From Chryseosolibacter sp044507775 (GTDB taxonomy: Bacteria > Bacteroidota > Bacteroidia > Cytophagales > Cyclobacteriaceae): a stretch of DNA of 64,000 nt. Location of the stretch: assembly GCA_044507775.1 (NCBI GenBank), contig JBIQIY010000001.1, forward strand, positions 343,902-407,901. Reading direction: 5' to 3'. Shown piece after piece: positions 55,651-63,933 of this stretch. The position numbers were made by a program, and so were the translations under genes. The notes below the pieces were generated by a model that saw nothing but the letters and a program-made list of their open reading frames with translations, was not told where the DNA came from and searched no databases. The number at the start of each line of letters is the position of its first letter. Position 1 is the first letter of the stretch.

Positions 55651-56589
55651 TCATTCACGCGCCACCGAAATCCTGGATTTGGATGGTGGACAACCAAAGG
55701 TGGATTTAAACAACCTTGAAAAATGCGCCACGCTTTCAAAACCCAGCGTGTAGCAAACATCCGTCACCGTCATGGTCGTACTAGTAAGTAGCTCGCGCGC
55801 CTTCTCAAGCCTTCGCTGTCTTACCCACGTGGACGGTGGCAAGTTGTAAATGGCCGAAAAATCTCTTTTGAAACTTGACAAGCTTCTACCACAAAGCTCC
55901 GCAAGCTGAATGAGCGACTTGGGAGTCATCAAATTCTCTTCGACAGTGGATGCGAGATCAGCCTTGAATTGCACACGCAAGCTCATAAGCAGCTGAGTGC
56001 AAATTCTCCTATTCGTATTCGCCAGGTTGAAAAGCAACTCCAGTAACTTGATTCGGACAAGGTATTCCGCAGTAGCAGGACCATCGGCAAAATATGCCTC
56101 CAAAGATTCAACGAACTTCACTAGCCGTTCGCCCATGGGACCTGTTACTACAGCCGTTGGAAGCTCAGAAGACAAAATGGAGATCCTCACAGTTTTGATA
56201 AAGTCCCTAAGAAGGTCATCCTTCAGGTAGACCGCGACAAAATCTGTCTGCTCAACATGACCTGCTCGTGAACCTCCAGAACACTCCACAAAAATGTCTT
56301 TCCGAAGGAAGACCAGACTATTCTTTGGGGCAGTGTAACTGACATTTCCATGCCTGACGCTTATAGTTCCGCGCATCACCAAAAGCAACATACTCTCTTT
56401 CGCTACCATAGGCCTGCAAAACCGCTCACCATGCTCAGACGATTGAATGGCAATGTCGCCGTTCAGCATGAGTGATCGCGTGGAGAATAAACGGTCGGTC
56501 GTATACATGACAGGAATTCGGTTTGCCACCGCTATCCAAGGTCGATGCCAGGACGAAGTCATCTGACTTTCACTGGGTTGGCGCTTCAA
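55651..56589 (-). CDS. AraC-family transcriptional regulator
   Basis: 312 residues. The N-terminal part (about 25-170) is a cupin-like ligand-sensing domain; the C-terminal hundred residues carry the AraC double helix-turn-helix (LIQLAELCGRSLSSFKRDFSAIYNLPPSTWVRQRRLEKARELL and DVCYTLGFESVAHFSRLFKSTFGCPPSK regions). It is transcribed away from Dps and toward the NmrA-like gene, so regulation of the hydrolase/reductase cluster is a plausible inference. The ligand is unknown. The first Met is used; an internal Met near residue 28 is an alternative. Confidence 0.9.
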   Translation of the reverse strand: MKRQPSESQMTSSWHRPWIAVANRIPVMYTTDRLFSTRSLMLNGDIAIQSSEHGERFCRPMVAKESMLLLVMRGTISVRHGNVSYTAPKNSLVFLRKDIFVECSGGSRAGHVEQTDFVAVYLKDDLLRDFIKTVRISILSSELPTAVVTGPMGERLVKFVESLEAYFADGPATAEYLVRIKLLELLFNLANTNRRICTQLLMSLRVQFKADLASTVEENLMTPKSLIQLAELCGRSLSSFKRDFSAIYNLPPSTWVRQRRLEKARELLTSTTMTVTDVCYTLGFESVAHFSRLFKSTFGCPPSKSRISVARE

Positions 56590-56791
56590 GACTTTCCCCC
56601 ACTGACGACATCAAGCAAATGTTGACGAACTATCGCGAGCCGCAATCCGATGTAAGAGCGAAACACTGGCCGCCAAAAAGTAAAATTCTAAAAGAACCGA
56701 TTCGCCAAAAAGTTCGGACGTTTCAGGCAAGTGAAAGATCCTGCCATGCGCCACCTTTGGGCATTCGAACAAGAAAAAAAAATATAATGCT

Positions 56792-57262
56792 ATGAAAACC
56801 AACATTGGAATTCCGGACGAACACCTCCGTGTAGTAGGCCTCGAACTGAACAAGCTACTGGCAGACGAAGTCATTTTATTTATCAAGACCCGCAATTATC
56901 ATTGGAACTATCAGGGATCAAGTTTTAAGGAGATGCACAGCTTTTATGAATCCCAATCTTCGGAACTGGACGACATAATGGACGAAACCGCAGAGAGGAT
57001 CAGAACGATCGGTCATTACGCCGCCGGGCGCCTCGTAGATTATCTCAAGCTGGCAACTCTCGTTGAGTCGCAGTCTACCAGCGAACAAGTCAATGAGTTA
57101 AACCAATTACTTAACGACCATGAAACGATCATCACCAACCTGCGAAGGCTGATTCCTCTATTTGCTGACGAGCACAAGGACATAGGAACCAGCGACTTTA
57201 TCACGCAACTCCTGGTACGGCACGAAAAAATGGCATGGATGATTCGAGCCTATCTCACCTGA
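56792..57262 (+). CDS. dps: Dps-family DNA-protecting ferritin
   Basis: 156-residue miniferritin that oxidises and stores iron and shields DNA during stress. The inter-subunit ferroxidase ligands are recognisable: His in TRNYHWNY, His in KEMHSF, and the Asp/Glu pair in LDDIMDETAERI. C-terminal HEKMAWMIRAYL is typical. Heads a short plus-strand series with two small proteins and shares an intergenic region with the divergent AraC gene. Confidence 0.93.
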   Translation: MKTNIGIPDEHLRVVGLELNKLLADEVILFIKTRNYHWNYQGSSFKEMHSFYESQSSELDDIMDETAERIRTIGHYAAGRLVDYLKLATLVESQSTSEQVNELNQLLNDHETIITNLRRLIPLFADEHKDIGTSDFITQLLVRHEKMAWMIRAYLT

Positions 57263-57329
57263 GGGTGATTCATGACTAAAAGAAAATACCAAAACCACAG
57301 ACCATCCACGTATCTGAAAACCCACGACG

Positions 57330-57653
57330 ATGAGCATAGATATTGAAGAATTATTATCAAAGGTCGTAGACGACCTCATGCCACTAACCGAGAACATCGA
57401 GCGCCTGCACCGGATGGGTTACATCAATAACTTTGAACTCGCAGGTGAACAGGTGCTTTGTCTTGAAACCCGGCGATATGTTCAGATCTCCGATGTTGTA
57501 GTTGACGAAGTCCTGGAGTATAGCGAAAAGAACGGCGCTTTAAGTTGCGTGTATCTCTTCGCTGTACATGAATTGAAGTATCGACGCAAGGGAATATTCC
57601 TGGCAAACGCAAACAACGCACGGCTGAATAATTCCGGGATGCCGGCATCTTAG
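57330..57653 (+). CDS. Small GY-NF/VDE-family protein, divergent member without CxxC
   Basis: 107 residues, no signal peptide. The order GYINNFEL, VLCLETR, VVVDEVLEY, CVYLFAVHE, RKGIFLAN follows the same pattern as the 112-residue neighbour (GYNQNFQV, CLYC, FAVDEAYKV, IIYGISS, IKGTFVDE), but only one of the two cysteines is kept. I infer a distant paralog. It lies 67 bp after dps. Function unknown. Confidence 0.6.
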   Translation: MSIDIEELLSKVVDDLMPLTENIERLHRMGYINNFELAGEQVLCLETRRYVQISDVVVDEVLEYSEKNGALSCVYLFAVHELKYRRKGIFLANANNARLNNSGMPAS

Positions 57654-57713
57654 CCGGCCAACGAAGGCTCAAACATTCAAATGTCAAGAACACAAAAAGT
57701 TAAAACAACAACC

Positions 57714-58052
57714 ATGAAAACCAGCACAGAACACTACGACTCTGTGGCCGATGCATTGGCCGCTCTTAAAGTAAAAGGCTATAACCAGAATTTTCAAGTA
57801 GAAAGTACTTGCCTCTACTGTGATGGCCTGGACCTAAGACTCAACCCAGGCGAGTTTGCGGTTGACGAAGCATACAAGGTCGAAGGAACACCGACCTGCA
57901 ACGTCAATGCTATAATCTATGGGATCTCGTCCCGGAGCGGAATCAAAGGAACTTTCGTTGACGAGCATGGCATTTACAGTATGAATAACAGTGGAAAACC
58001 ACTCACGAGCCCGGAAGGTGATAACCACTGCCAGGAAGATAGTCGTCTTTAG
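57714..58052 (+). CDS. Small GY-NF/CxxC/VDE-family protein, member B
   Basis: 112 residues from the ATG at 57714; a longer frame to 57681 adds eleven basic residues. LKVKGYNQNFQ, CLYC, RLNPGEFAVDEAYKVE and IYGISSRSGIKGTFVDEHGIY align well with the protein encoded at 50970-51269. The tail (SMNNSGKPLTSPEGDNHC) is not conserved and overlaps, tail to tail, 50 bp of the convergent sigma-54 activator gene. Location after dps again links the family with stress genes. Confidence 0.75.
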   Translation: MKTSTEHYDSVADALAALKVKGYNQNFQVESTCLYCDGLDLRLNPGEFAVDEAYKVEGTPTCNVNAIIYGISSRSGIKGTFVDEHGIYSMNNSGKPLTSPEGDNHCQEDSRL

Positions 58053-59130
58053 AGATCCTGAGCTTTTTCATTTTCGAGTGCAGTGTTGTGGCCGGTAGTT
58101 GCAACCGCGCAGCGGCTCCATCGGCCCCCGATATCTTTCCGCCCGATGCTTTTAGAACGGCTATAATATATTCCCGCTCAAACTCGGAAAGCGTCCTGTT
58201 GCTGACAGGTGAAAAGCCAAAATCATCGTCACTTCGGTCGTCTGGCAATTCTACGTCCGTCAAAATATTTCCGGGTGTCAACAAGACACTTCTTTCCATT
58301 AAATGCTCCAGTTCCCTAATATTTCCCGGCCACGAATAAGACTTCAACTGGTTTATCACCTTTGCGGAGATCTCGCTAACGGCTCTGCCTGTATTCCTGC
58401 TATAACGGGAGAGAAACAAATTGGCCAACGGCTCAATATCCTCAGGCCGGTCCCTTAAGGGGGGAATCTCGATCGGAAATACATTTAGCCGGTAATACAA
58501 ATCATCCCGGAAGCGTCCTTCCTTAACCTCCGTCTTCAGATTTCGATTTGTTGCAGCGATGATCCGCACATCCACGTTGATAGTTGTTTTCCCTCCGACC
58601 CTTTCAAATTCACGTTCCTGGATCGCACGCAATAGCTTTACCTGCATTTCCAGTGGCATCTCCCCAATCTCGTCCAAAAACAAAGTACCCTTATGGGCCT
58701 GTTCGAACTTGCCGATCCTGCGTTCAACTGCACCGGTAAATGCTCCGCGCTCATGACCGAATAACTCGCTTTCAATCAGGTTCGCCGGGAGCGCAGCACA
58801 ATTTACTTTGACCAACGCTCTATCTTTCCGCGGCGATGAATTGTGGATAGCACGCGCTATCAGTTCCTTTCCCGTTCCCGTTTCGCCTAGTAAAAGCACG
58901 GTTGAATTGCATCCGGCAACCAGGGATATCATCTGAAATACTTTTTGAATGGCACTGCTACTTCCAACAATTCCAAAACTATTGAGCCCGTGGGCCGCCT
59001 TCATTTCAGCATGAGGTTTGGCAACAAGCGATCGCGGGTTAATATTGATCTGTGAATGCGCTCGTACAAGGTTGTAGTCTTCCTGAAAGCGATCAATTGA
59101 AGAAGCGGCTGGTGGGAATTTATAAGTCAT
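58003..59130 (-). CDS. Sigma-54-dependent activator without a sensory domain
   Basis: 375 residues. Only about 50 residues precede the AAA+ domain, so no REC, GAF or PAS sensor is present. The sigma-54 contact loop GAFTGA, Walker A GETGTGKE and Walker B FLDEIGEMP are intact, as are the arginine-finger region and sensor segments. A Fis-type helix-turn-helix ends the protein (GADGAAARLQLPATTLHSKMKKL). It should hydrolyse ATP to open sigma-54 promoters. With no sensor it must be controlled by amount, by a partner, or act constitutively. It is convergent with a small stress gene and divergent from the kinase/activator pair. Confidence 0.92.
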   Translation of the reverse strand: MTYKFPPAASSIDRFQEDYNLVRAHSQININPRSLVAKPHAEMKAAHGLNSFGIVGSSSAIQKVFQMISLVAGCNSTVLLLGETGTGKELIARAIHNSSPRKDRALVKVNCAALPANLIESELFGHERGAFTGAVERRIGKFEQAHKGTLFLDEIGEMPLEMQVKLLRAIQEREFERVGGKTTINVDVRIIAATNRNLKTEVKEGRFRDDLYYRLNVFPIEIPPLRDRPEDIEPLANLFLSRYSRNTGRAVSEISAKVINQLKSYSWPGNIRELEHLMERSVLLTPGNILTDVELPDDRSDDDFGFSPVSNRTLSEFEREYIIAVLKASGGKISGADGAAARLQLPATTLHSKMKKLRISKDDYLPGSGYHLPGS

Positions 59131-59685
59131 AATATCAAGTATTTATTGCCATTCGTGAGTTTGAACTTCCTATATAAAAGGGTGATTGCTGTCATGGCAC
59201 AAACAATCGTACGACCGGATGGCCTCTCAATACGATGATCTTATAAGCCAGGCTGATGCATCTTAAGACCCAAAGAGTAACGATCCTTTTCATCATTTAT
59301 ACGGAGGTTGTTTAACGACCATATCCAACTAGTGTGCCAGTCAGAAAATCTGGCTTTTTTGAGACTGCAGGCGATCTGGAGATAAAGCATACCCTCGATA
59401 TTTAAACAATTGTTGATATTTAAATACCCTCGAAAAAGGGGTCAAAATTCAACCGGGAACAAAGTCCAAATCCTTATTTTATCATTGTGTATATTGGATC
59501 GAGGTTTTCGTGATACCTCACCGGCGCGTTGATGACCTTTCTCCGGATCGCATCAGCCTACCACGTGAGATTTGCCGAATGCCTTTCCGATCGCCTCACT
59601 CCTGTCGGGTGGCCTTCTGCTTAGTGTAAACCGTTTGTAACGACATGTTACCTGTTTGCTATAGTCGGTCCTTTAAAGTCTAGAA
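59131..59685. other. Divergent control region of the sigma-54 activator and the kinase operon
   Basis: About 555 bp, no gene. Around 59334-59360, GCCAG and CTGGC form a short stem followed by TTTTTT on the plus strand, which may be a small terminator, possibly of a short RNA. A repeated operator-like site is at 59391-59433. Confidence 0.5.
59391..59433. promoter_or_regulatory. Direct-repeat operator candidate between activator and kinase
   Basis: ACCCTCGA occurs at 59391 and 59426 and GATATTTAAA at 59397 and 59415 (18 bp apart), with the palindrome AACAATTGTT between the latter two. The mixed arrangement of direct repeats around a palindrome, in the divergent space between two regulator genes, suggests a binding site. 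Confidence 0.5.
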
Positions 59686-62220
59686 ATGAACAAGAGCTCA
59701 TTCTTATTCTCCGCGCTGACGCTCATCTCGATCATGGGAACAGCACAGGACGCATCCAGTCCCTCAAAATCATACGAACAAATTCAAGCTGAAATAACAA
59801 GTCAGCTGAAAGCATCAACCCGCGATACCAGCAGGGTAAGATTGCTGCTTGAACTAAGCGATTTTCACTGGCATAAAACCGGCAAGCACGACAGTAGCAT
59901 CGTTTATGCTGAAAGGGCGCACCTTCTCAGTCGCGAATTGCAATTCGCCGATGGGATAGATGTATCTTGCTTTTATCTGTGCAGAGCTTTCGTACGCCGA
60001 GACCGGATTGCCGAAGCCCGAGCGCTCGTTCATGAGGTTTCAAAGGAAGAACAGGTTCATTTACAGATCCGGATTGGCGAAGAATTTCTTTTTCGCCCGA
60101 CACTCAAAAAAGATGACCTGGATAGCGCTTATGCCTATTTTACCAAGGCGTTACAGCAGTCCAAAGAGATCGCTTCACGAAAATGGCGGCATGAAAGTCT
60201 TATTGCCCTGGGTAAATACCACTTTGCGAAAAATGAATTTTCGAAAGCGAAAAGTTGCTTTATGGAAATCATCCATGACTTTCAGCAATCCGGTGAAAGG
60301 TCGTCCGAGGCACACATCTGGTCAGAACTCGGCAAGTACATGCCGGACAATGACAGTACGTTTGAAGAACAATTGCACGCACATGGAAACGCAATGAGGT
60401 TGTACCAGGAATTACAAGATACAAATAATGAAAGGTCCGTTTTGGAGGATATCGCCTGGATCCAGATGCTTCATCAAAATTTTGATCTTGCGAAAGAACA
60501 ATTTTTGCACGCAATTGAACTCCGAAATTCGGTTGGCAACAAAACGATGTATCGCGATTATGTGTGCATCGCATGGTCGGCACATGCGATGGGCGATCTC
60601 GATGAGGCCTTATCATATGCACTCGCCACGATGAAAAACCTGGAGTCGCTTGGCGTCCCGGTGGCGCCAGAAGTCGACATGCTGCTTGGCCAGATCTATG
60701 CCGATGAAGGCCAGCCGGAAAAAAGTTTACAACACCTCCTCAAAGTGGCGCCCGTAATACATGATCGATGGAGTCACTTCATTTGCAAGAAGGTAGTGGA
60801 CCAGTACATTCTTTTGGGCCAACCGACGAAGGCGCTTTCCTTTCTACTGCAATTTGAAAAATCGAGACAAGCGAAAACACCGGCAGACAAGGAAACAATC
60901 GCCGGCGCAAAGGGCGATTGTTACATGGCACTTGACAACCCTACTTTGGCGGAAAGATACTACCTCCAAATGATAGAACTGGATCATGAAGCCCAAAAAT
61001 ATGGCACGCGGGATATTTTCCCCATTCCCTTTACAATTGCCGGTCCCGAAGCCTATTATAAGATTTCCGATTTCTACAGTCGCAGGCACCGGCATGAAAC
61101 CGCGAGATTTTATCTGGACAAAGCATTGAAGGTCTCGTCCTTTTCAGCGAAAAGTCATTACACTTCCAACCTCATGGGAAAAATCTGGTTGTTAAAATTC
61201 AAGACGGACTCTGCATCCGGAGATTATGCCGCTGCCATCCGGGACTACCAGAAATATACGGCTCTCAACGATTCCATTTTCAACACAACCAAGATCAGGC
61301 AATTTCAAAAACTTCAGGTTCAATTCGAGACGGAAAAAAAGGAGAATGAGCTGATAGCGAGAGATGAGCAAATAAAAACACTGGTACAAAATGATCAGCT
61401 ACGCCAGGCAAACCTGGAACAGGCAAATCTCATACGGAACATCACTATTGCCATTGTTGGAGTGCTTATGATTACGGCAACCCTTCTGTACAGGCAGTAT
61501 CGACAAAAGCGCGCGACCAGCAAAGTGATCGCACACAAGAATACGCAGCTTGAGCACCTGCTCACAGAGAAGGAATGGCTCCTGAAGGAAGTTCACCACC
61601 GCGTAAAAAATAACCTGCATACGATTATTTGCCTGCTCGAATCGCAGGCGATTTACTTGCAGGACGACGCATTGAAGGCGATCGAAAACAGTCAACACCG
61701 CGTGTACGCCATGTCACTGATCCATCAGAAATTGTATCAGACAGACACGCTGAAAACAATCGAAATGTCAGAGTACCTGCCGGAATTTATCCGCTATCTC
61801 AAAGATGGATTCGGGATTTCATATAACATTGCTTTTCAGCTTGACATACATCCCCTTCAGCTGGATGTATCCAAGGCAGTACCGATCGCACTCATCCTCA
61901 ACGAGGCTGTAACCAACGCAATCAAGTATGCTTTTCCCGAGGAAAGAAAGGGGGTAATCAGAGTCGAAATGCAAACAGCTGGGGAGGAGGTATCTCTGGT
62001 AATTGCTGACAATGGTATCGGAATCAAACACGACATTAACGAGGGTAAACCGAATTCGCTGGGCCTTGAACTTATAAAAGGGCTAAGCCAGGATATCAAC
62101 GGTCATTTGGAAATTGAAAAAGACCACGGCACAAGGATCTCCATTTCTTTCAAGGCCGAACCTATTTACGAAGAGCGAAATATCGCGAACGTATCCGCAA
62201 AAGAAGAAGCATTTATATGA
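59686..62220 (+). CDS. TPR-containing sensor histidine kinase (HisKA_2)
   Basis: 844 residues. A signal peptide (about 1-20) leads to a periplasmic region of some 550 residues rich in tetratricopeptide-type helix pairs (ALGKYHFAKNEFSKAKSCF, AWSAHAMGDLDEALSYALA). A coiled coil (about 550-580) and one membrane helix (about 582-602, IRNITIAIVGVLMITATLLY) follow. The HisKA_2 segment EVHHRVKNNLHTIICLLES holds the phosphorylated His near residue 635. ATP-binding motifs are NEAVTNAIKYAF (around 733) and ADNGIGI (around 776). Its stop overlaps the start of the next gene by 4 bases, making the pair translationally coupled with the response regulator. Confidence 0.9.
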   Translation: MNKSSFLFSALTLISIMGTAQDASSPSKSYEQIQAEITSQLKASTRDTSRVRLLLELSDFHWHKTGKHDSSIVYAERAHLLSRELQFADGIDVSCFYLCRAFVRRDRIAEARALVHEVSKEEQVHLQIRIGEEFLFRPTLKKDDLDSAYAYFTKALQQSKEIASRKWRHESLIALGKYHFAKNEFSKAKSCFMEIIHDFQQSGERSSEAHIWSELGKYMPDNDSTFEEQLHAHGNAMRLYQELQDTNNERSVLEDIAWIQMLHQNFDLAKEQFLHAIELRNSVGNKTMYRDYVCIAWSAHAMGDLDEALSYALATMKNLESLGVPVAPEVDMLLGQIYADEGQPEKSLQHLLKVAPVIHDRWSHFICKKVVDQYILLGQPTKALSFLLQFEKSRQAKTPADKETIAGAKGDCYMALDNPTLAERYYLQMIELDHEAQKYGTRDIFPIPFTIAGPEAYYKISDFYSRRHRHETARFYLDKALKVSSFSAKSHYTSNLMGKIWLLKFKTDSASGDYAAAIRDYQKYTALNDSIFNTTKIRQFQKLQVQFETEKKENELIARDEQIKTLVQNDQLRQANLEQANLIRNITIAIVGVLMITATLLYRQYRQKRATSKVIAHKNTQLEHLLTEKEWLLKEVHHRVKNNLHTIICLLESQAIYLQDDALKAIENSQHRVYAMSLIHQKLYQTDTLKTIEMSEYLPEFIRYLKDGFGISYNIAFQLDIHPLQLDVSKAVPIALILNEAVTNAIKYAFPEERKGVIRVEMQTAGEEVSLVIADNGIGIKHDINEGKPNSLGLELIKGLSQDINGHLEIEKDHGTRISISFKAEPIYEERNIANVSAKEEAFI

Positions 62221-63623
62221 AGAGAATACTTGTTGTAGAAGACCAGTTTGTAGAAGCGAATAATCTGAAGTTGATCTTGGCACGGGCAGGCTATCAGGTT
62301 TGTTCCATAGCCCGGTCCGTTACCACAGCCTTGTCAGTACTCGAAAAAGAAAAGCCGGATCTGGTATTGGTTGATATCTTCCTACAGGGTGAGGGAACCG
62401 GTATCGATCTCGGAAAAGTCCTGAACGACAGGAATATTCCCTTTGTTTATTTATCCGCAAATTCAAATGGACAGATACTCGAGGCCGCCAAGCCCACCCG
62501 CCCGTATGGCTTTATGGCTAAACCATTTCGGTCAAAGGATGTGCTGATCATGCTGGATGTGGCCTTGTACCTGCACGAGAACAGGCCGCCGGAAAAGAGT
62601 ATCGATAATCCCATACGATCGGACGCTGCGGCTCTGCCGTCAGAATTCTCCGACCTCATTGGCAAGAGTGAAAAATTTATTGAGATGCTCAAGGAAGCAG
62701 GACACGTCGGACCGCGGGAAACCTCCGTTCTGATATTAGGAGAGAGCGGTACAGGAAAAGAGCTGATCGCCCATTCCATTCACCGCGTTTCGCCCAGACG
62801 AAACAAACCCTTCGTAGTGATCAATTGCGGTGCGCTGCCCACTAACCTGATCGAATCTGAGCTGTTCGGACACGAGAAGGGTTCGTTCACCGGCGCAACG
62901 AATAGTCGGGTAGGTAAGTTTGCATTAGCGGATGGAGGAACTGTCTTTCTTGACGAGATCGGGGAGCTTCCACTCGATTTGCAGGTAAAATTTCTCAGAG
63001 TCCTCCAGGAAAAGGAGATTGAACCCATTGGCGGCAGGCCAACAAAAGTCAACATTCGCGTTATTGCCGCGACCAACAAAGACCTGGAGCGGGAAGTGGC
63101 AGCAGGCCGCTTTCGGATTGATTTGTACTACCGCCTCAATGTCTTTCCGCTGCAGCTTCCCCCGCTGCGCGAACGTAAAGATGATATTCCGTTGCTCGCC
63201 CAACACTTTCTACAAAAGCACAACACCACCGCCGGCGGCACTGCTCTCAATCTGTCCAAGATATCACTCCAGATGCTGATGGATTATCATTGGCCTGGCA
63301 ACATCAGGGAGCTGGAGAATATCATTCAGCGGAATATGATATTTGCGAAAGGTGACGTCATCGAATCTTTGAAGATGCCTGCTTCCCGGCAGACACCCGC
63401 GCCCGACAAGGAAAATCCTGAATTTATTAAAATCAACAGGGGACATTTCAAAACAATGGAAGAAAATGAGCGGGAACATATCCTGGCGGCGCTCGAAAGC
63501 TGCGGCTGGAAGAAATCCGGCAAAGGTGGCGCAGCGGAAATTCTCAACCTGAATGTGAACACACTAAACTCGCGAATCAAAAAGCTCGGCATCAAAAAGC
63601 AGATCACCTCGAAAAAAGATTGA
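62217..63623 (+). CDS. Sigma-54-dependent response regulator (REC-AAA+-Fis)
   Basis: 468 residues. REC domain: acidic pair Glu8-Asp9, phospho-acceptor Asp53 in LVDIFLQG, Lys in FMAKPFRS. AAA+ domain: GESGTGKE Walker A, GSFTGA (a GAFTGA loop with Ala changed to Ser, known in functional members), VFLDEIGELP Walker B. C-terminal Fis helix-turn-helix (SGKGGAAEILNLNVNTLNSRIKKLGI). It is coupled by ATGA overlap to the TPR kinase, which is its likely phosphodonor. Targets may include the permease at 48.5 kb, which carries a sigma-54-type promoter. Confidence 0.95.
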   Translation: MKRILVVEDQFVEANNLKLILARAGYQVCSIARSVTTALSVLEKEKPDLVLVDIFLQGEGTGIDLGKVLNDRNIPFVYLSANSNGQILEAAKPTRPYGFMAKPFRSKDVLIMLDVALYLHENRPPEKSIDNPIRSDAAALPSEFSDLIGKSEKFIEMLKEAGHVGPRETSVLILGESGTGKELIAHSIHRVSPRRNKPFVVINCGALPTNLIESELFGHEKGSFTGATNSRVGKFALADGGTVFLDEIGELPLDLQVKFLRVLQEKEIEPIGGRPTKVNIRVIAATNKDLEREVAAGRFRIDLYYRLNVFPLQLPPLRERKDDIPLLAQHFLQKHNTTAGGTALNLSKISLQMLMDYHWPGNIRELENIIQRNMIFAKGDVIESLKMPASRQTPAPDKENPEFIKINRGHFKTMEENEREHILAALESCGWKKSGKGGAAEILNLNVNTLNSRIKKLGIKKQITSKKD

Positions 63624-63781
63624 GTACCGCGGGAAGCCCAGCCTGCACCTGCTAATGTCAATACATGCCGTAAGCTTCGACACGCGAGCCCGGCCATATA
63701 TGACGCACTCGCTATCTGTACCGGGTTGTCTTTGAATCTAATAATTTATCAGGTTCCTGGCACGCAGTGCTCAACCGATAA

Positions 63782-63855
63782 GGTCATCCCTCCGGGATTC
63801 AATAAATATATAGCGCATCATTTTTCTACCATACGGTCATCCCCAACGGGATTCA
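63782..63855. repeat. Two copies of a GGTCATCCC..GGGATTCA mini-palindrome
   Basis: GGTCATCCCTCCGGGATTCA at 63782-63801 and a near copy with CAAC in place of TCC at 63835-63855, separated by about 33 bp of AT-rich sequence. Each has a short ATCCC/GGGAT stem. Arrangement recalls Bacteroidota interspersed repeats; role unknown. Confidence 0.7.
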
Positions 63856-63933
63856 GTCTCAACCAACTCCGATATTTTGATTGCTGAATCGCGTGAGGGA
63901 CGACACCGTTGTAGTCACAATCGCATTCTGGTC

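Noticed and set aside
59646..59665. Sigma-54 promoter before the TPR kinase
   Set aside because: TTACCTGTTTGC has no GG at -24 and wrong spacing.
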